Translations under genes and position numbers: made by a program
NCBI RefSeq assembly: GCF_001625305.1
Contig: NW_017803047.1
Span: 274,140-338,139, forward strand
Reading direction: 5' to 3'
Length of the DNA stretch: 64,000 nt
Origin: Branchiostoma belcheri
Lineage: Eukaryota > Chordata > Leptocardii > Amphioxiformes > Branchiostomatidae
Part shown: positions 23,079 to 33,315 of the stretch, piece after piece
Numbering within the stretch: the first letter of the stretch is position 1
How the letters are laid out: the number at the start of each line of letters is the position of its first letter
The notes under the pieces: generated by a model
Databases searched by the model: none
Seen by the model: only the letters and a program-made list of their open reading frames with translations
What the model was told of the DNA's origin: nothing

Positions 23079-23420
23079 CATGTCACGTTTTTAGGCAAAC
23101 ATCGTTCAAACCTGGCTACGTGTATTACCCCAGATCCCCGATTTTTATATTTTTCGCAGACTAGGAATAAGACAAAAAATCGTGTTTTAGGGATTTTTTA
23201 ATTTCCAATTTTAAGTCTAGTTTTTATCGACATATTGGTGAAAAAAATGGCATTTTTTACATTTTTCTCACTAAATTACCCATAATTCAAAATTGAAGCC
23301 ATTTTTCAAAAATCCCTAAAACACGATTATCGGGACAACCGTTACAGTCATTTTGAGCCGTAAATGGGGTATGTTTGACTCTCCATGTTTCCAGGTTTGA
23401 ACGAGTTTTGCAGACATGTC
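23079..23420. mobile_element. Two-tier fold-back element of about 340 bp
   Basis: The outer arms 'catgtcacg' ... 'cgttcaaacctgg' (23079-23115) invert as 'ccaggtttgaacg' ... 'gacatg' (23390-23420). An inner pair, 'aatcgtgttttagggatttt' (about 23179) and 'aaaatccctaaaacacgatt' (about 23309), inverts exactly over 20 bp. Confidence 0.75.
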
Positions 23421-23874
23421 ATATAGCCAGAAATTGTGCATTGTGTTATTCACACTGGCGTAAAGAATCATTACAGTATTCAAGGTCACCCAAGGATATG
23501 ACAGCAGCTTCGCTACATGTTACATACCCACCAAAAATTATTGCGGCCATGTACTGTCCAGGAAACTGTTTGTATCTATAGAAAAGTGTTGTTTTTTATC
23601 TGTTGCAAGGCACTCAGGCAGAAGGGCTTGTTTTGTCGCTTTGTTGTAAATGACCGCAGGTGACCCCGAAATAGAACGCGGGTTCGATTCGAATTGCCCA
23701 GATCGAACACGATCGAACACAGTTCGGATTCTATGAAATGTGGGAACTTTGCAGCCCAGATTTTACCACCGTGGTTGGAATAATCAACTATAGAACCAAG
23801 ATTCACTACATATTGTCACATAGATAGTTACACCAAATCACAAAGTGCCAAACCAAGGACAAAGTGTCAAACCA

Positions 23875-24010
23875 AGCTCTTTTTCGACAAGCACGATGAA
23901 CAGTGGACCACGTCTGTTCCATGTGTATGGCACTGTTGCAATTTCAATAAATCAAATCAAGCACGATGAACAGTGGACCACAGCTTAACGTCCCCTCCTA
24001 AGGACTGGGA
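23875..24010 (+). repeat. Dispersed repeat (see 15541), partly duplicated
   Basis: 'aagcacgatgaacagtggac' occurs at about 23890 and again at about 23960; the second copy continues 'cacagcttaacgtcccctcc' and 'taaggactgg' as at 15.6 kb. Confidence 0.7.
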
Positions 24011-24151
24011 CCATTTCCAGTAGCGTGCATGTAAGGTGAGCAGCAACAGACGGGATTCTGGATTGGAATTCCCAAACTCTTTTTAAGTCCAGAAACAAGT
24101 AGGAATTTTGACTAAGAAAATTTGAAACTTGTTAACAGTATCAGCTGATGA

Positions 24152-24525
24152 GGCCACACCAATTTAATTTGTTGGTTCTCAGATTTTTTAAGAAAAAATA
24201 TGAAGCGACAGGGCGAAAAAAATTTAAAAAAAAAGCAGGTCTAGGCATCCTATTATAGGCCTAAATGCCATGACAGGAGCTTCAACACAAATTTCTGGGT
24301 CAATATTTAAACGTTGAATTTTGGACTTAATCAAACCATTGTATTGATACATGTACATGTAGATGGAACAACTGTAACAAGTAGGAAAAAAAGGACTTTC
24401 CTCAACTTTTGGGAGCAAAATATGAGCATTTTTTAGTTGATGCAGGACCAGAATCTTTTTTTTTTTTGCAAATCAGAAAAAAATGAAGAGGCGCATCTGA
24501 GAACCAACATTAAATTGGTGTGGCC
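24152..24525 (-). mobile_element. Family A MITE, subtype 2, reverse
   Basis: Starts GGCCACACCAATTTAATTTG and ends 'aacattaaattggtgtggcc'. Carries 'atgaagcgacagggcg' and 'gaagaggcgcatctgagaac', the subtype-2 markers. Confidence 0.85.
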
Positions 24526-24872
24526 CGATCTTGAAGACAGTAGAAATCAAGTCTGAAATTAAATCATTTTGGCATTGCATCCCCAGTATTCATTGCATAC
24601 TTCCGATAAGAATTTACATGATTGTACATCGTAATCAGTTTTTACAGTCTCCTTACTGAGTAGCGATGGCTAGACAGTGGGGCTTAACTTCTGATGAATA
24701 AAACTGGATTGTACTGCAATATACATGTAATATAGATTGGTTTATGTATGCATAAGTCTTGAATTACATTGAAATCCAAAGATAAGCCCACTAAAGAGTC
24801 TTTATATCATCTAAATGCAAATTGCAGCAAGTGATTACTGAGTTATGTTATTATTGTAGGGTTCCATACTTA

Positions 24873-25130
24873 GGCCATGTTGATTTGATTATATGGATGA
24901 CATCCTCTGGGAACCCCAAAACTGGTGTGAGTGTGCAAATAAAAAAAAAAGTTTGACAAAGAAAAGTTGCCTTAGTTATGAAAATTCATCTTTGTGATCA
25001 AGAAGGTTGAACAAATGGCTAAACATGCACAGTACATGTATGGTATGGCAAATTTCATTCTTTTTCTTCTTTTTCTTTGGAATTTTGACATTCTGCAACA
25101 TTAGCATTTTGTAACATTGCAATATATATA
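24873..25130 (+). mobile_element. Family B MITE, right end missing
   Basis: Left end 'ggccatgttgatttgattat' then 'atggatgacatcctctggga', preceded by TTA. The right terminus is not present; a family A copy begins where it should be. Confidence 0.75.
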
Positions 25131-25494
25131 AAATTGAAATTTAATTTGTTGCTTCTTGGATTCGCCCTGTCCATTTTTCTCTGATTTCCAAAAAAAAATG
25201 AAGATTTTTAGGTAAATCTGAATCACTGCAAAATGCTCAATGAAAGACATATTTTGGCCCCAATGGTTAAAGAAAGTGACTGTCCCTTTCTTCCCAATTG
25301 TTTAAGTTTTTCAATGTAACAATGCAACTTTGTGCCATTAAAAGTTCAAAATCTATTGTAATTATAAACCAGCTGCAGCCTGGTATGTTGACTTGGGGTG
25401 CCTTGGTCTGTTTTTTTTTTATTTCACCCTGTTGCTTCATATATTTTCTGAAAAAATCTGAGAAGCAACAAATTGAATTGGACCAGGTGTGGCC
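25131..25494 (+). mobile_element. Family A MITE, subtype 2, degraded left end
   Basis: Recognised from 'gaaatttaatttgttgcttc', 'ttgattcgccctgt'-like sequence and a right end 'ggaccaggtgtggcc' followed by TTA. More diverged than other copies. Confidence 0.7.
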
Positions 25495-25497
25495 TTA

Positions 25498-26500
25498 CTT
25501 ATGAAAAACATGTCACAAATTTTGATAACACTTTATCATGTCCTAATGAATACAGCAACATTTAACTCTCAAGGACAATGAATTGCATTATGGATAGATA
25601 ATCAGGAACACTGTTGGGACATTTATTTCTAATCACAGACATCCCTGTCTACCAGCAATGTGATTCTGAAGGTTTGAGATGAGATTTGTATCTGGTCTAT
25701 GAGGGTTTAAGCAATTCGTAATGGGATTAAATTATAATCATGGTTATGTTGCACATATCTGTCAATTTGAGAAATCTCATCAGTGCTTTAGCTTCGAGTA
25801 TATCACCTGTAGTGGTAAATATGGTAAATATGTGACATTGTAATTTTGTATGATAGATGTTTAATACGAGACATTGTATGATTCTGAATTTGTCAAATAT
25901 GATGGCTGCAAACTTGAGATTATGTGTAGGATTTAAAGTTTGCAATTTCATACTTGAAGCATTTGAAATAACACAGAAACAAGCTATGAGGAGTCCCCAT
26001 ATTTTTAGGGTACCACCCCTAAATCTATAATACAAAAGAAGCAACTTTTCTATCATTGACAAATTTTCATTTTTGGCTCAAAGATGTCAGATGTAATTGC
26101 TATAGGATACATGTAGGATTTATTCAACTTACTACATTGAAAGAAAAAATTGACTCCAGAAAATCCAGTTTTGCTATAAAAAAAAGTAAGACAGAATGCC
26201 ATTTTACAGCCTTTCTATGGTTTATATTACAGCTGGACCTTTTGAGAAATCACACACGGTGGTCTTGCGTGTGAATTGCACTTTTCCATGCTGGAGTAAA
26301 ACCTGTTATTATACCAGGCTGTAATTCCATACCTGTCAGTGTGACATTTTCTCTGAGTTCACAGGTGTGAGGAAATATCCCCCAGGCAGGGGAATTCTAA
26401 CACTTTTGTGGTGAAGTAAGTTACAGGTTGTTATGTCTAAATACATACCTGTCAGACTGCCCTTTTGACTGCCTGCAAGAGTAGTAGTTCACAAGGAGAA
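25498..26500. other. unassigned AT-rich 1-kb stretch
   Basis: A 111-codon minus-strand frame (25727-26062) has no recognisable motif. I see no splice-bounded exons. Confidence 0.35.
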
Positions 26501-26504
26501 ACCT

Positions 26505-26750
26505 AAGGTTTTTGTTCATAACTATAATTCACAATGTATGTTCACAGTAGAAAAAGTTCGCGGTCTAAGAAAAATGGAGGAGCTTGCAGAACTACATTGT
26601 ATAATTTTATGTTCAAGGTGGCGGCATTTTGCAAAAACAAAATTGGCAAATTATTTTTAAGCGGTAATGATATTATTATTAAGTTCACAGTACAGAAGTG
26701 ACACTGCAAAAATTGTGAACATAAAAGTGTCGTGAAAAAATCTGGAAGTA
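26505..26750 (+). repeat. Family E element
   Basis: 'atgttcacagtagaaaaagt', then 'taagttcacagtacagaagt', then 'tgtgaacataaaagtgtcgt' in family order. Confidence 0.6.
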
Positions 26751-27142
26751 GTCTGACATTTAGTGGTTTTCTTGATGGAACTATAAACTGGGTGTACAAA
26801 ATGTATATTGAGGGCCTTTAAGTTTAACCAGCTTATCTCCAAGACATTTTCTGAAAGAAAATAAAGCAAGAAAAATTAGTTTGTCGAATGAGCGTATTGT
26901 CTTGCAAAACAACAACAGTTCATGTTTATTGGTACTCGATAGCCACTTATCCAAAGGCATGTGGATCAAAGTGACCTTTCAGTGTCCTACTTCTAAAGTT
27001 TGACCTTCAAAACTGACACCAAAGCTGATCTCACCTGCATAAACTACAGGTAACATGATCTCACATCCTAACTAACCTCCAGTCAGCCGTAGCTCCCTTG
27101 TCTCACATCATACTTGAAACTTCATGGGAACAATCCCAAGTT

Positions 27143-27637
27143 GTTACCTCCATGAAAAATGGAGGTATTGTTTTTGGCGCGTCTGTGTGTGTGTATGTGT
27201 GTGTGGGTGTGTGTGTTTCCGCACATTTGTAGTCAGCATAACTTCAGGACGCCTTTATGGATTGTGATGATATTTGGTATGTTGGTAGGTCTTAGGACGC
27301 CAAAGGTCAAGGTCAAATATGGGCCTCCTGGTGGCTGACCTTGGTACTGCAGCAGACCTTCCAGTTTTTGTATCTTTTGTATCAGGGAAAACAGATGTGT
27401 GGGGTGGAGGCAGCGGCAGCGGCGCCTGCCCGGTTTGATTAATGAGGTTCTCACTCAGGAATAGACCAGATGTTGACCATAATCCTATTACAGCCTGATC
27501 TATTTCAGGCCAAAGGTGCTACTGTTTGTTTGAAAACAAAAACCTGTGTTATTTTCTTCTGTATTGTAGTGTACTGTGTAAAAACATTTAGAAAAACTTT
27601 TATATTTCATGGAGGTATGAGACCACCGAATTCTTGT
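27143..27637 (+). mobile_element. Non-autonomous element related to that at 1671
   Basis: Ends TTACCTCCATGAAA and TTTCATGGAGGTA are inverted and are followed by 'atgagaccaccgaattcttg'. The interior includes a TG-rich run and 'atttggtatgttggtaggtc', as in the copy at 1671-2566, but the terminal words are different (TACCTCCATG versus ACCTTCGCCA). Confidence 0.75.
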
Positions 27638-27639
27638 TT

Positions 27640-28500
27640 GTGCTGAGACAATAGTGAATGTCACTACCACGCCAACTCATCGTGAAAAGGTGAAAACAAC
27701 AGGAAACTTTGATTGTTCTAAACGATTGTTTCAACTGAAGTGGGAAGTATGAGTTTCACGTTGCTACCTGTTTTTTCTTTTGTTATTATGATGTCATTAT
27801 TTACACATGGATGTCTCCACTTGTGGCTTATCCAAACAAAGCATTTCTTTTCAAGCATACTTATTCACATCCATACAAACACATTAACTCAAACTGGGTG
27901 TATTCATAACAATATTATATTCTTGTTCTCTATATGACTTGTTCTACTTTCTGAAGTTTTATATATTTTCACATCTTCTCTGTTAAGCATCATTGATTTA
28001 CTAATGGCAATTGCATGATTGAATTAGAATTCCAGATCGATGGAATCACAAGTGATTTTCTTAAAGCTAGAGAGAAATATCTTGCACTTAGTAAACTCTA
28101 TATCCTTAAAGAAGTAATTAATAGATTTTTTATGGAAGAATGTGCCATTTTCAACCAATCTGCATTATGATAGTTACAAAGTGATACAAAATTACATGTA
28201 AGTTTAAGAATGACAAAGTGTTGTATTTTCCCCACCTGCTTGATTCGTCTTGTATTTTACGTATAAATAAATTGTTTTTTAAAAAACCTTCATCGAAACT
28301 GAAAAAATGAGGTAACATTTACCTTTAAAGTTAACACATTTTGAGAGCACTTAAAATGAATCTATATCAGTGAAAAAAGCATTGAACTGAGAATATATCC
28401 AGTTGCTTGATTAATTTTGCATTAGGTAATATTCAAGACTTAAACAGTAGTAACCTTTATTGACGAAAGTTAGAGTTGTAACAAATGAGGTGATTTCCTC
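27640..28500. other. unassigned AT-rich sequence
   Basis: No exon or repeat recognised. Confidence 0.35.
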
Positions 28501-28565
28501 AAACCACATTGTCTACCCCCCATCCGCCGCGGTGTGTATGTGTAAACACGGGATACCCTTCGGTC

Positions 28566-28625
28566 ATGTCAAACAACGTGCCCTTTCCGCCGACTTACGT
28601 TCGCCTGAGCGCCCCGCTCGCTCAG
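28566..28625 (+). CDS. Candidate alternative 5' exon of RASGEF1
   Basis: A small island richer in CpG than the surrounding AT-rich DNA. ATG at 28566 opens a frame of 20 codons (MSNNVPFPPTYVRLSAPLAQ) ending exactly at CAG|GTGAGA (28625/28626). Its phase-0 donor would join in frame to the RASGEF1 exon beginning at 33310, whose first two codons read Leu-Ser before the conserved Met-Pro-Gln-Thr-Ser start. That would give an N-terminally extended isoform. The link is inferred only from phase and position: no homology supports the peptide, and the ATG might instead lie in a noncoding first exon or an unrelated transcript. Confidence 0.35.
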
Positions 28626-28734
28626 GTGAGAAGACAAAACCATGATGTCATAGAGCCCCCATTGTCTAGTGACCTCCAGTTTAACACAAACCTCCTCCAA
28701 ATAGGACGTCAGTCAACACGTTCTGGTAATCATG

Positions 28735-30200
28735 TCATGGAGAAAACAGCAATTACCCCGCTGTATTGCAGTAATTCAGGTGAGTTTGTTTCATCATAAC
28801 ATGGGGTTAGCCCTATTTAACCATTTACAGGACAAATGGGGCTTTGTAGAAGACTTGTGCACAACAAAACTTCATAACATTGTCTGTGGCAGTGTGGAAG
28901 GACTTGTGGATGTGTCAGGGTGACCTTTAGGTTTTCCCGCTTGAACTGGTCTTCACAGGTATTCATTGTTTCATCCTTACAGACTGGTCCTTAGCTTGTT
29001 TAGTCTATAGCCAATTCTTGGGAAATTAGAGTGCAATTTCTAAAATCTTGTATATTCTGATAATAGCGGGAAAAGGAAAGTTCTGAAAGATATTTGAAAT
29101 CCTGCATGACGAAAACAGCAATTATTACCCTGCTGTATTACAGTAATTCAGGTGAGTTTGTTTCATCATAACATGGGGTTACCTCCATTTAGACATTTAC
29201 AGGACAAATGGGGCTTTGTAGAAGACTTGTGCACAACAAAACTTCATAACATTGTCTGTGGCAGTGTGGAAGGACTTGTGGATGTGTCAGGGTGACCTTT
29301 AGGTTTTCCCGCTTGAACTGGTCTTCACAGGTACAATGTATTCATTGTTTCATCGTGTTACCCTGTTTTACTTTCAAATTAGTCTATAGTCAATTCTTGA
29401 GAAATTAGAGTGAAAGTTCTGAAAGATATTTGAAATCCTGCATGACGAAAACAGCAATTACCCCGCTGTATTGCTGTAATTCAGGTGAGTTTGTTTCAAT
29501 AACATGGGGTTACCTCCATTTAGCCATTTACAGGACAAATGGGGCTTTGTAGAAGACTTGTGCACAACAAAACTTCATAACATTGTCTGTGGCAGTGTGG
29601 AAGGACTTGTGGATGTGTCAGGGTGACCTTTAGGTTTTCCCGCTTGAACTGGTCTTCACAGGTATTCATTGTTTCATCCTTACAGACTGGTCCTTAGTTG
29701 GCTACCCTGTTTTTCTTTTGGTCTATTGTCGATTCTTGAGAAATTAGAGTGCATTCTAAACTCTTGTATATTCTGATAATAGCGGGAAAAGGAAAGTTCT
29801 CAAAGATATTTGAAATCCTGCATGACGAAAACAGCAATTACCCCGCTGTATTGCATTAATTCAGGTGAGTTTGTTTCATCATAACATGGGGTTACCTCCA
29901 TTTAGCCATTTACAGGACAAATGAAGCTTTGTAGAAGGACTTGTGCACAACAAAACTTCATAACATTGTCTGTGGCAGTGTGGAAGGACTTGTGGATGTG
30001 TCAGGGTGACCTTTAGGTTTTCCTGCTTGAACTGGTCTTCACAGGTATTCATTGTTTCATCCTTACAATATGGTCCTTAGTTTCTTACCCTGTTTTTAAG
30101 ACTACAGTCAATTCTTGAGAAATTAGAGTGCATTCTAAAATCTTGTATATTCTGATAATAGCGGGAAAAGGAAAGATATTTCAAACACTGCATGACGATT
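28735..30200 (+). repeat. Four-unit tandem array, 330-380 bp units
   Basis: Cores start at 28829, 29201, 29532 and 29914 (spacings 372, 331 and 382). Each unit begins 'gaaaacagcaattac' and 'ccgctgtattgca', then 'ttcaggtgagtttgtttc'. A core of about 130 bp follows, containing 'ttgtgcacaacaaaacttca', 'ggaaggacttgtggatgtgt' and 'cttgaactggtcttcacagg', and is nearly invariant. The stretch between cores varies in length and sequence. The core reads open for about 31 codons after a TTTACAG in units 1-3; unit 4 has a frameshift. I see no transposon ends. Confidence 0.9.
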
Positions 30201-30202
30201 GT

Positions 30203-30905
30203 AACCAAATAACAAATTGTCTTACATGTATTTATAGGCTAGAGAAGTGTTTGAACAACAGAACAAAACTGAAATTGCATAATATAATATAACATTTTTT
30301 TTCTATAAACTAAGCATATTAATTTGCTATGAGCACTTCTGAGTAAATATTCTTTGCCTGACAAGTGTGTGTTGTTACCAAAGAATATGTCTAGTACCCA
30401 TTATACCATGACAGTCAACTGTTTCTAATGCTCTTTTCTGAGCTGGTATTAGGTACTTTGCAGTTGGTACATCCACCAGTTTATAAGTCACTTTGTACAT
30501 CATGCATAGTGTGGACATTTTTTGCCTGTCTTTCAGTCACACTCTCTGTCAGTAGATTCAGATCCTAGTACAAGTTGAACTTTACAGTTAATCAGTGAGT
30601 GAAAGGGTTACGTGCTAAGCTATGGCGGGAATCCAAGGTCCTGTTGTGGTGATGTTATGAGTGGCTGGTGCTGACGCACTGGCCAGCTTCCTGTTTTCAA
30701 ACACTCTGCACTGGACAGGATCCAGTTTTGGGCTGTCAGGCCTAATATAATAATAGAACTCTGACTGGAGGAATGATAACGTAGGGAGGGACCATCCAAA
30801 AACGCTTGCCAAGGAGTATGAAGTTCAGTACATGCCGGCCATTACTGGCAAATTAGCTGCAAATATGATCTTTCTTCAGCTGCAGTGTACTCTATATTTG
30901 TGGCA
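30203..30905. other. unassigned sequence
   Basis: No supported gene or shared repeat. Confidence 0.35.
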
Positions 30906-30908
30906 TTA

Positions 30909-31292
30909 GGCCACACCAATTTAATTTCTTGGTTAACGGATTCGCCGCTTCATTTTTTTCTGATTTTAAAATAAAAATAAAAATTCAGAATCAACTGCAA
31001 AATGCTCAATACATATATTTTGCCCTGAACAGTTGAAAACATACCTTTTCTTACTACATGTACTTGTTACATTCATTCCACATTTCAATGCAGTGGCATC
31101 ATTATTAGTTCAAAATTCATTGTTTAAATTTTGAACCAGCCTGGTGTGTTGACTTCATGGCTCCTATTGTATCATTTTGGGCCATGATAATAGGATGCCT
31201 AAGCCTGTTTTTATTTATTTTTTTTTTTCGCCCGCCCGCTCCATTATTTTTCTAGAAAAATCCGTTAACCAAGAAATTAAATTGGTGTGGCC
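30909..31292 (+). mobile_element. Family A MITE, forward
   Basis: Intact ends; TTA on both sides (30906-30908 and 31293-31295). Confidence 0.9.
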
Positions 31293-31411
31293 TTAGAGGA
31301 TTTTTACCATGTTCTGCAATGCTTATGAAAAAAAAGACTATGGCAGCCGCTTTAAATTTAAATTTGAGTAATACTGTGGTATATATTTAGAACTTTCATT
31401 CAATGAGTACG

Positions 31412-31556
31412 TACTGCAACTGTAATTCACTATGTTCACAGTGGTGGCTGGTGCAGGAAAAAGAAAGTAAAGTATTTGTAAGTTCACAGTACAGAAGTGC
31501 CCACGAAAAATGCGAACATAAATGTACAGCAGAAAAAAAACAAGAATTACAGTATC
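31412..31556 (+). repeat. Family E element, best-preserved ends
   Basis: Left 'actgtaattcactatgttca' and right 'gaattacagtat' are inverted. The interior keeps 'agttcacagtacagaagtg' and 'gcgaacataaatgtac'. Confidence 0.65.
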
Positions 31557-31559
31557 CTT

Positions 31560-32940
31560 AGGAGTTGCTTTATAATAATGATACAACTTAGAAGTAACAA
31601 TTTTTTTCTTCAAGTTGGTGATATTGATGTGACAATTAGTTACTGAACCTCTTTAAGTTATCATTTCTGTACCATCCCTTTCCCTTGTGCTAAAGAGTAA
31701 AGAACGTTCCCTTGAACACAGTTGTGATACGTGCCTGTATACAAGCTGGTACCAAAACCCACTGTGCCTATCACGTGCACGCTTCTGGATGTTCAACAAA
31801 TTCCTCGGGGATTTAGTAACTCCCCACGTCAGGCTTGAACTAGTTTCTGCAGGCTACTCTTGCTATAAACATTCATTTGCCGTGTCTTGGACAGGCAGTT
31901 GGCATTTAGCAGTCAAGAGAGAACAGAGGTAGGATGTATATGAGTTAATATGACTGTTCTTTTAAAATCGCAATTGTGAACTAGATCAGTTGCTCTTGTT
32001 TTGAAATGCCAATAGATAAATATTCAATTGTGGCAAAATGTAGGGCAGTCCTTTTGTACAACAGTTAGTATAATTATTTAATTCCATCACTTCCAGTTTG
32101 TAAAGATGAAACCACAAGGGGAAATGCTTCATTGAACCAGGGCTGTTTCAGATCTGTATGTAATAATAGTCCGGTACTTGGTAACTTCCTTAAAGTTTCT
32201 GGGACTCAGTAAGTGAGCACTTAAAATGTGTTCGTGTTGCTTAAATGTACCCTTGGCATAGAACCACTTGTTAAATTGTTTTTTCCTCATTCATTAATTC
32301 TGAAGGGATGTTTGTATTTGTACAAAAAGTCATTAGAGAAGAAGACTAGTCTTAGAGTAACCTCAGCTACAATCTTTTATCTGTCAGTGTTTGGGTAGGT
32401 TAAGATTTCTTTGATGTACAGAAAGAATCTTCGGAAGCCACGAAATGCTTCCTTACCACTTTAAAACTTTCTCAGGGTTTGACCAACAACAATAAGTTGT
32501 CGGAAACCTGAACACAACAAGTTTACATGTTCCTCTCCGCGGACACTGCTTTTCTATGCTCCTGGCGGAAACTCGGATCCTGTTTTTAACTCAGTTCAAA
32601 CACGGGCATTGTGTTGTCAGGAAGTAGTGTCCGTGTTAGTGCAGCGGGGTATAGCGGTGTGAGACATGCTCCACCACAAGTCTTAATGTGCTACGGGTTT
32701 TTGGGGACACCAGGGTATGTGTCTTAGGAGTTACCCTTTTGCAGGTGCATAGTCTAATAACTGTCCCATGAAGACAATGACAGAGATGGGCTATTTTGGG
32801 TTCTTCTGCAGAAAGCTGGCACGCTTATGTACAGTACATGTTTTTGTATGACTTTTTTTTGTGTGTAAAATGTAAGTCAAGGAACTTGTCTTGTCTACAT
32901 GTATGGGACTGTCATTAGTCTTGTACTTCATGTACAATGT
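31560..32940. other. unassigned upstream region of RASGEF1
   Basis: An 81-codon frame (31687-31932) ends just before a GTAGGA and could belong to a 5' exon, but nothing in it is recognisable. 32540-32660 is more GC-rich. A RASGEF1 promoter may lie anywhere here or near 28.5 kb; I cannot place it. Confidence 0.35.
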
Positions 32941-32948
32941 ACAGTCTG

Positions 32949-33035
32949 TAACATCTGTGTCCAAAATATCACCAGGGTCCATAATATCGCCACCTTGAGA
33001 AATAGTGTGCTTAAAGATATTTTTTCTTAGGAAAT
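32949..33035 (+). repeat. Solo arm of the fold-back element at 58.1 kb
   Basis: 'aacatctgtgtccaaaatat', 'caccagggtccataatatcg', 'gagaaatagtgtgcttaaag' match the left arm at 58139-58231; no partner arm is present. Confidence 0.8.
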
Positions 33036-33315
33036 CTGAGTCTGTTTTTTCTGGTTCGAATTTCATTTTCTGTTTCATTCATGGCTATGATATTTAATAA
33101 TAGTATGCAATGCCGTGTGAATTGCATGTTGTTGTTACCAATTACCAAAGATTCATGAAAGGAGTTTGAAGCACCATCGTGGTTTACTTTTTCATTTTAT
33201 TATGACTGATTCCTTTATGGTAAAAGCTTGCACCACTGTGTACATGTATGTTGCTATTTGGTAAATGATGTTGAAATATTTTTGACAATGATCGTTCCTT
33301 GTGTTACAGTTAAGC

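Noticed and set aside
28735..30200. CRISPR-like or satellite array
   Set aside because: Units are far too long and few for CRISPR and the context is animal DNA; treated as a local tandem duplication.
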